From UPXZ01 sp035402725 (GTDB lineage: Bacteria; Bacteroidota; Bacteroidia; Bacteroidales; Paludibacteraceae), in assembly GCA_035402725.1 (NCBI GenBank), contig DAONDU010000094.1, positions 1 through 10,058 of the forward strand: a DNA stretch of 10,058 nucleotides, written 5' to 3'. The position numbers and the translations under genes were made by a program. The notes beneath the pieces are model-generated. The model saw only the letters and a program-made list of their open reading frames with translations. It was not told where the DNA came from and searched no databases. The stretch's first letter is position 1. Each line of letters begins with the position of its first letter. Positions 5,916-10,058 of the stretch are shown in pieces.

Positions 5916-8375
5916 ATGAAACTTTCCAAAATAGCTCATTTACTGGGTACTGATGACAATAACATTCCCGAAGTCGATATTCACTGGTTGCTCACCGATA
6001 GCCGTTCGCTCTCTTTCCCGTCGGGAACACTTTTCTTTGCCTTAAAAACAAGCCGCAACGATGGTCACCGCTACATTGCTGAACTCTACCGCCAAAATTT
6101 ACGGTATTTTGTGGTTAGCGAAATGCTTCCCGATTTCGAAACCCTGACAGATGCCGTATTTATCCATATGGATGATACGCTGCAGGCTTTACAAACACTG
6201 GCGGCTGCCCATCGTGCTGAATTCAGCATTCCGGTGATAGGTATTACCGGCAGCAACGGTAAAACGGTGGTGAAGGAATGGCTTTATCAGATGCTGCACA
6301 CCGATTTCAGGATTGTCCGCTCACCACGCAGCTACAATTCACAGATAGGAGTTCCGCTTTCGGTTTGGTCGTTGAGTGATAGCTCGGAGTTGGCAATTTT
6401 TGAAGCAGGCATATCCCGGACAGGGGAAATGCAGAAACTGCAGCCCATCATCCGTCCTACAATAGGGATATTTACCAATCTGGGCGACGCGCATCAGGAA
6501 GGTTTCACAGGTCTGAAACAGAAGTGTGATGAAAAAATGAAGCTTTTCATTGATTCGGAGGTGCTAATCTATAATTCAGATAATAAGCTGGTAGATATTT
6601 CAATTGCACAAGCGGGATTGAAAGCGCGTCTTTTTTCATGGGGCAAGAAAGCCGATACCACCGTTCAGGTACTGAAAACGGAGAAAACGGAAACCGGAAC
6701 AATACTCTATTTAAAATATCAGGAAAAGAAGTTCGAACTGAATATTAATTTCTCCGATGATGCATCCATAGAAAATGCCATGCAATGCATTTGCACGATG
6801 CTTTATCTGAATTATAAGTCTGTAGAAATTAATAAAAGGCTGCTCAACCTCGAAACTGTCGCCATGAGGCTTGAAGTGAAAGAGGGAAATCACGATTGTC
6901 TGCTTATCAATGATACCTATAACTCGGATCTCAACTCGCTGAGCATAGCCCTGAGTTTTCTCAACCAGCAGTCAACCAAAAAGAATTTGTCGCGTACCCT
7001 GATACTTTCGGATATATTGCAGAGCGGACATTCATCCGAAGAACTTTATGAACTTGTTGCCAGACTGGTACAATCAAAGAATATTCACCGGATGATAGGA
7101 GTGGGTGAGGTTATTTCGAATTATGCCGATAAATTTCAGACCGAAGAAAAATACTTTTTCCGTACCACCGATGATCTGCTCAAATCGCCGCTGATGCGCG
7201 AATTCAGCAAAGAAATTATTCTGCTCAAAGGATCACGGAGTTTTCATTTCGAGGATATTCTGGCCAAACTGGAACTGATTGTACATGAAACAACACTGGA
7301 TGTTGATCTGAATGCACTGGTGGACAATCTGAACTATTTCCGGTCGAAACTGCGTCCCGAAACCAAAATCATGTGCATGGTAAAAGCTTTTGCTTACGGC
7401 AGCGGTTCGGTGGAAGTGGCACGTACACTTCAAAATAACCGCTGCGATTATCTGGCAGTAGCTGTGGGCGATGAAGGTGCTGAGTTACGCCGCGAAGGTA
7501 TCCGGGTACCCATCGTTGTTATGAATCCCGAAAAGGGAGCGTTCGGAACAATCTTTGACAATAAGCTTGAACCGGAAATTTACAGTTTCCGCTTGCTTAA
7601 ACTCTTTATGGTTGCTGCCGAAAAACTGGCGCTTACCGATTATCCCATTCATATTAAAATTGATACAGGTATGCACCGGCTTGGATTTAATCCGGAAGAC
7701 ATGTCTGAACTTACAACTTTGCTCGCTAATCAGAATCAGCTAAAGGTTCGTTCTGTCTTTTCGCACCTCGTTGGATCGGACAGTCCACAGTTCGATGATT
7801 TTACGCGTCAGCAGCTCGAACTTTTCACCCGGTGCGCGGATGAATTGTCGAAACCTTTCAGCCATAAAATCATGCGTCATATCCTCAACTCAGCAGGTAT
7901 TGAACGTTTTCCCGAATTTCAGTTCGATATGGTGCGTCTAGGTATTGGACATTATGGCATAACGGCTTTGCCAAATGTAAAATTAGCTACTGTTTGTACG
8001 CTGAAAACAATCATTCTGCAGATACGAGATGTGAAAGCAGGCGATACGGTGGGCTACAGCCGGAAGGGGAAAATCACCCGCGACAGTCGCATTGGTGTAA
8101 TCCCGATCGGATATGCCGACGGTTTCGACAGGCATTTGGGCAACGGAACAGGAGAGGTTTGGGTCAACGGATGCCGCGCAAAAGTGGTGGGAAATGTGTG
8201 CATGGATGCTGTGATGATTGATCTCACCGGCATACCTGCCAGTGAAGGCGATGAAGTTGAAATCTTCGGAAAAAACATCTCTATTGATGAAGTGGCGGAA
8301 AAGCTTCAGACTATCCCATACGAAATACTCACAAGTGTATCGAGGCGTGTAAAACGTGTTTACTTTATCAGTTGA
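5916..8375 (+). CDS. murF-alr: Bifunctional MurF ligase / alanine racemase
   Basis: An 819-residue fusion of two cytoplasmic cell-wall enzymes. Residues 1 to about 452 are MurF, which adds D-Ala-D-Ala to UDP-MurNAc-tripeptide using ATP. They carry the P-loop GITGSNGKT (109-117, Lys116), FEAG with Glu163, NLGDAH (188-193), NDTYNSD (332-338, the DxYNANP-like motif) and LKGSRSFHFE (437-446). Residues from about 458 are alanine racemase, a PLP enzyme converting L-Ala to D-Ala. They carry MVKAFAYGSG with PLP-lysine Lys490, DTGMHRLGF (583-591), RLGIGHYG (674-681), the second catalytic base Tyr714 in VGYSR, VCMD (761-764) and the C-terminal SRRVKRVYFIS. All key residues of both halves are present, so both activities are expected. 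The fusion is known in Bacteroidetes. The join near 452-460 has no visible long linker. A -7 box precedes it, and a stress-like gene follows after 92 bases. Confidence 0.97.
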   Translation: MKLSKIAHLLGTDDNNIPEVDIHWLLTDSRSLSFPSGTLFFALKTSRNDGHRYIAELYRQNLRYFVVSEMLPDFETLTDAVFIHMDDTLQALQTLAAAHRAEFSIPVIGITGSNGKTVVKEWLYQMLHTDFRIVRSPRSYNSQIGVPLSVWSLSDSSELAIFEAGISRTGEMQKLQPIIRPTIGIFTNLGDAHQEGFTGLKQKCDEKMKLFIDSEVLIYNSDNKLVDISIAQAGLKARLFSWGKKADTTVQVLKTEKTETGTILYLKYQEKKFELNINFSDDASIENAMQCICTMLYLNYKSVEINKRLLNLETVAMRLEVKEGNHDCLLINDTYNSDLNSLSIALSFLNQQSTKKNLSRTLILSDILQSGHSSEELYELVARLVQSKNIHRMIGVGEVISNYADKFQTEEKYFFRTTDDLLKSPLMREFSKEIILLKGSRSFHFEDILAKLELIVHETTLDVDLNALVDNLNYFRSKLRPETKIMCMVKAFAYGSGSVEVARTLQNNRCDYLAVAVGDEGAELRREGIRVPIVVMNPEKGAFGTIFDNKLEPEIYSFRLLKLFMVAAEKLALTDYPIHIKIDTGMHRLGFNPEDMSELTTLLANQNQLKVRSVFSHLVGSDSPQFDDFTRQQLELFTRCADELSKPFSHKIMRHILNSAGIERFPEFQFDMVRLGIGHYGITALPNVKLATVCTLKTIILQIRDVKAGDTVGYSRKGKITRDSRIGVIPIGYADGFDRHLGNGTGEVWVNGCRAKVVGNVCMDAVMIDLTGIPASEGDEVEIFGKNISIDEVAEKLQTIPYEILTSVSRRVKRVYFIS

Positions 8376-8467
8376 TAGCAAACGATTATACTTCAATCAG
8401 AAAACAAAAAGAATCCAATAAATTCAGGTTATATACTGGTTACCATACGGAGATTTAGGTTGTTTTT

Positions 8468-9238
8468 ATGCTGACTGCATTAATTCATAATATCCATACT
8501 GCTGATAATTTGCTGAAAAGTGCGGCACGGCTGGCAGCTGATCTGAAAAAGGATTTCGGAATAATTTGTTATGCGGATAATCTGCAACAGGCAGAATCTG
8601 TACAAAATAACATCCGGAACTATCTGTCGGAAAATAATTTTGTGGATGTTCAGCTATTTGTGAAGGTAGAAACTAAACCGCTACTAGCCGACGAATGTGA
8701 AAACAATGACACGTCGTTTCTGATCATTCAATTGATGGATAACAGCAGGAAAAACATTCAGAAGCAGCTGGATATGTGCCGGGAGTTACGAATTCCCTAT
8801 GTTTTTTTTCAGGAAGAATTTCCGGTTTTTGATTTACGTAAAGTGATGCTCCCGATTGGCTTTCTGCCGGAGGAACTGGAGAAAGCGCAGTTTGCTTCCG
8901 CTTTCGGACGATTTTGCAGCTCGGAGGTGCTCATGCTGCTTGCTAACGACTACGGTTCGAAAGCAGCCGTTAATGCTGAAAGGATGAAAGAGCTTTTTGA
9001 TCGGTTTGAATTCGTTTACAGGCAGGAAAAAGCGAAAGCCGACAGCTTCAAGGTGGAAAAGGAAGCTGTATCCCGGGCGGAAATGGAAGGATATGGGATG
9101 GTTATTATTTCCGCTTCCCGCGATTATGGGCTTGATGACCTCATTTTTGGTCCTAAAGAATTGCATCTGATCCGAAAGTCATCCGTTCCTTTGTTAATTG
9201 TAAATCCGAGAGGCGACCTGTATGCTTTGTGCGATTGA
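8468..9238 (+). CDS. Universal stress protein (UspA)-like protein, degenerate
   Basis: A 256-residue soluble protein with the feel of two tandem UspA-type alpha/beta domains. Domain 1 covers about residues 1-117 (MLTALIHNIH ... GIICYADN ... VQLFVKVE ... SFLIIQLM ... PYVFFQEE). Domain 2 covers about 123-248 (RKVMLPIGF ... EVLMLLAND ... EGYGMVIISASRDYG ... IRKSSVPLLIVNPRGD). The end SSVPLLIVNP is the typical last Usp strand. The usual ATP-binding pattern G-2x-G-9x-G-S/T is not there: the loop after VIISASRDYG reads LDDLIFGPKELHLIRK. I therefore expect a non-ATP-binding member, perhaps a sensory or scaffold role. ATG 8468 has GGAG about 15 bases upstream, weakly spaced. The 92-base gap after murF-alr has no clear promoter or terminator, so read-through from it is likely. 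The family call is moderate and the function unknown. Confidence 0.68.
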   Translation: MLTALIHNIHTADNLLKSAARLAADLKKDFGIICYADNLQQAESVQNNIRNYLSENNFVDVQLFVKVETKPLLADECENNDTSFLIIQLMDNSRKNIQKQLDMCRELRIPYVFFQEEFPVFDLRKVMLPIGFLPEELEKAQFASAFGRFCSSEVLMLLANDYGSKAAVNAERMKELFDRFEFVYRQEKAKADSFKVEKEAVSRAEMEGYGMVIISASRDYGLDDLIFGPKELHLIRKSSVPLLIVNPRGDLYALCD

Positions 9239-9294
9239 TCCGAAAACTTTATTTTTTTAACATTTCAAATTCCGATTTCCATTTCAAAAAAATC

Positions 9295-9302
9295 TATCTT
9301 TG
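9295..9302 (+). promoter_or_regulatory. Bacteroidetes-type -7 box for the ftsB-like gene
   Basis: TATCTTTG matches TAnnTTTG fully and ends 23 bases before the ATG at 9326. The preceding spacer is AT-rich with a run of seven T at 9252-9258 but no hairpin, so upstream transcripts may also read through. Confidence 0.6.
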
Positions 9303-9325
9303 TACACTTATCAGATACATTAACT

Positions 9326-9637
9326 ATGTCATTTCTTCAAAACAAAGGATCAGCATTTCGTCACATCATTTTAAATAAATATGTGATAACACTTGTTGTG
9401 TTTTTTGTATTTCTGATTTTTTTCGATGACCATAATCTGATTAACCGCTGGCAAACCTCCAGAAGAATAAGGGGTATCGAAAAAGAAATCAATTTTTATC
9501 AGTCGGAGATTGATAAAAACCGAAAAAAGATGAATGAAATGCAGACAAGTGATAAGAGTCTCGAGAAATACGCACGTGAGCAGTATTATTTGAAAAAAGA
9601 CAGTGAAGATGTATTTATAATACGGGAAGAAGAATGA
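9326..9637 (+). CDS. FtsB/DivIC-family septum formation protein
   Basis: A 103-residue bitopic inner-membrane protein of the divisome, where FtsB/DivIC proteins pair with FtsL and FtsQ to control septal peptidoglycan synthesis. It has a short cytoplasmic N-terminus, one membrane segment at about 19-34 (YVITLVVFFVFLIFF), a predicted coiled coil at about 43-73 rich in Glu, Lys and Ile, and a C-terminal LEKYAREQYYLKKDSEDVFII (79-99). That last block matches the family's conserved end, in which a region like AREK-LGMVKPGE-VFVI follows the coiled coil. Its length is typical. Its stop TGA overlaps the start of the next gene in ATGA, so the two are translationally coupled. It has its own -7 box at 9295. 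Homology to E. coli FtsB is by family, so I do not assign a firm gene symbol. Confidence 0.88.
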   Translation: MSFLQNKGSAFRHIILNKYVITLVVFFVFLIFFDDHNLINRWQTSRRIRGIEKEINFYQSEIDKNRKKMNEMQTSDKSLEKYAREQYYLKKDSEDVFIIREEE

Positions 9638-9966
9638 ATAAAAAGGTACTCAGTATAGCTCAGATTACAGGAGCAGTTTTGGTTTTTGGCGGAGCTTTTC
9701 TCAAACTCCTTGAATATGGAACACCCACAACTTATATTTTCTCAGCAGGCGCTTTGATTTTAATTGTTGTTCAGTTTATCCATACATTACAGGCACGTAA
9801 GGAGGAAAAACGCATACAGCGCCTTAACCGGCTTTTATTAATAGCTACGGCAGTACTCGGTCTGTCAGCATACATGATGTTTGCAAAACCATATTCCGAG
9901 TCATGGGTCGTGATGGTCCTGCTTTATGCGGTGCTTTCTGTATTTCTTTCCTTCAGAACTAAATAG
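9634..9966 (+). CDS. Small four-helix membrane protein, function unknown
   Basis: A 110-residue integral membrane protein. Four hydrophobic segments are visible at about 8-26, 33-50, 67-83 and 90-107. A basic cytoplasmic-looking loop (QARKEEKRIQRLNR, 53-66) separates the second and third, so the two hairpins face the same way and both ends are probably cytosolic. I recognise no catalytic motif or named family. The ATG at 9634 overlaps the stop of the FtsB/DivIC-like gene, and a strong terminator follows 16 bases after its stop, so it is the last gene of a two-gene unit. The coupling suggests, but does not show, a role near the divisome or cell envelope. Confidence 0.82.
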   Translation: MNKKVLSIAQITGAVLVFGGAFLKLLEYGTPTTYIFSAGALILIVVQFIHTLQARKEEKRIQRLNRLLLIATAVLGLSAYMMFAKPYSESWVVMVLLYAVLSVFLSFRTK

Positions 9967-9972
9967 AAATCA

Positions 9973-9980
9973 TATATTTG
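9973..9980 (+). promoter_or_regulatory. Possible -7 box immediately before a terminator
   Basis: TATATTTG matches TAnnTTTG. Transcription from it would begin inside the terminator stem at 9982, so it is either chance or a promoter for a gene beyond the window whose leader reuses the hairpin. AT-rich sequence makes chance matches common. Confidence 0.25.
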
Positions 9981-9981
9981 C

Positions 9982-10029
9982 AAAGCGGGCATTCAGATCA
10001 GATTGATTGAATGCCCGCTTTATTTTTTT
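9982..10029 (+). terminator. Rho-independent terminator after the FtsB/membrane-protein unit
   Basis: A perfect 14-bp stem pairs AAAGCGGGCATTCA (9982-9995) with TGAATGCCCGCTTT (10008-10021) around a 12-base loop. A run of seven T follows at 10023-10029. It lies 16 bases after the stop of the four-helix protein. The T run is on one side only, so it acts on plus-strand transcripts. Confidence 0.92.
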
Positions 10030-10058
10030 ATAGAGATAACTCCGGATCAGAAATCGTT

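Noticed and set aside
7983..8396. A 137-codon open frame on the minus strand opposite the racemase domain
   Set aside because: It overlaps conserved racemase motifs on the plus strand and shows no protein family features.

Overview
The window looks like chromosomal core sequence from a member of the Bacteroidota, most likely order Bacteroidales. The evidence is a MurF-alanine racemase fusion (an arrangement I know from Bacteroidetes), several copies of the Bacteroidetes-type -7 promoter box (TAnnTTTG) upstream of starts, A-rich leaders without strong Shine-Dalgarno sequences, and a SAM-methyltransferase of a type I associate with Bacteroides relatives. I see no phage, integrase, transposase, CRISPR array, tRNA or rRNA.

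Left part (1-3932, all on the minus strand). In transcription order there is a lipoprotein with a HExxH zinc-peptidase motif and a C-terminal jelly-roll-like domain, then after 34 bases a cytoplasmic GH13 alpha-amylase-family enzyme, then after about 100 bases the enolase gene, which runs off the left edge. The 97-base spacer before enolase is an unusual AGACAAAA-rich repeat tract. A -7 box at 4017-4024 can drive the lipoprotein and amylase genes.

Middle part (4101-5670, plus strand). A thiol peroxidase (tpx) ends in a strong intrinsic terminator. A class I SAM-dependent methyltransferase of unknown substrate follows. Two related, non-coding, palindromic elements of about 75-90 bp lie on either side of the methyltransferase, in the same orientation. 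Each contains two hairpins built on a GACAGA...TCTGTC stem, and a decayed fragment of a third lies next to the first. This is the most unusual feature of the window.

Right part (5916-9966, plus strand). A bifunctional MurF-Alr protein makes D-alanine and adds D-Ala-D-Ala to the peptidoglycan precursor. A degenerate universal-stress-protein-like gene follows, then a FtsB/DivIC-type divisome protein whose stop overlaps the start of a small four-helix membrane protein. A strong terminator at 9982-10029 closes the block. Cell-wall precursor synthesis and septum formation are therefore neighbours here. Nearly everything belongs to known families; the open questions are the repeat pair, the lipoprotein peptidase, the orphan methyltransferase and the small membrane protein.
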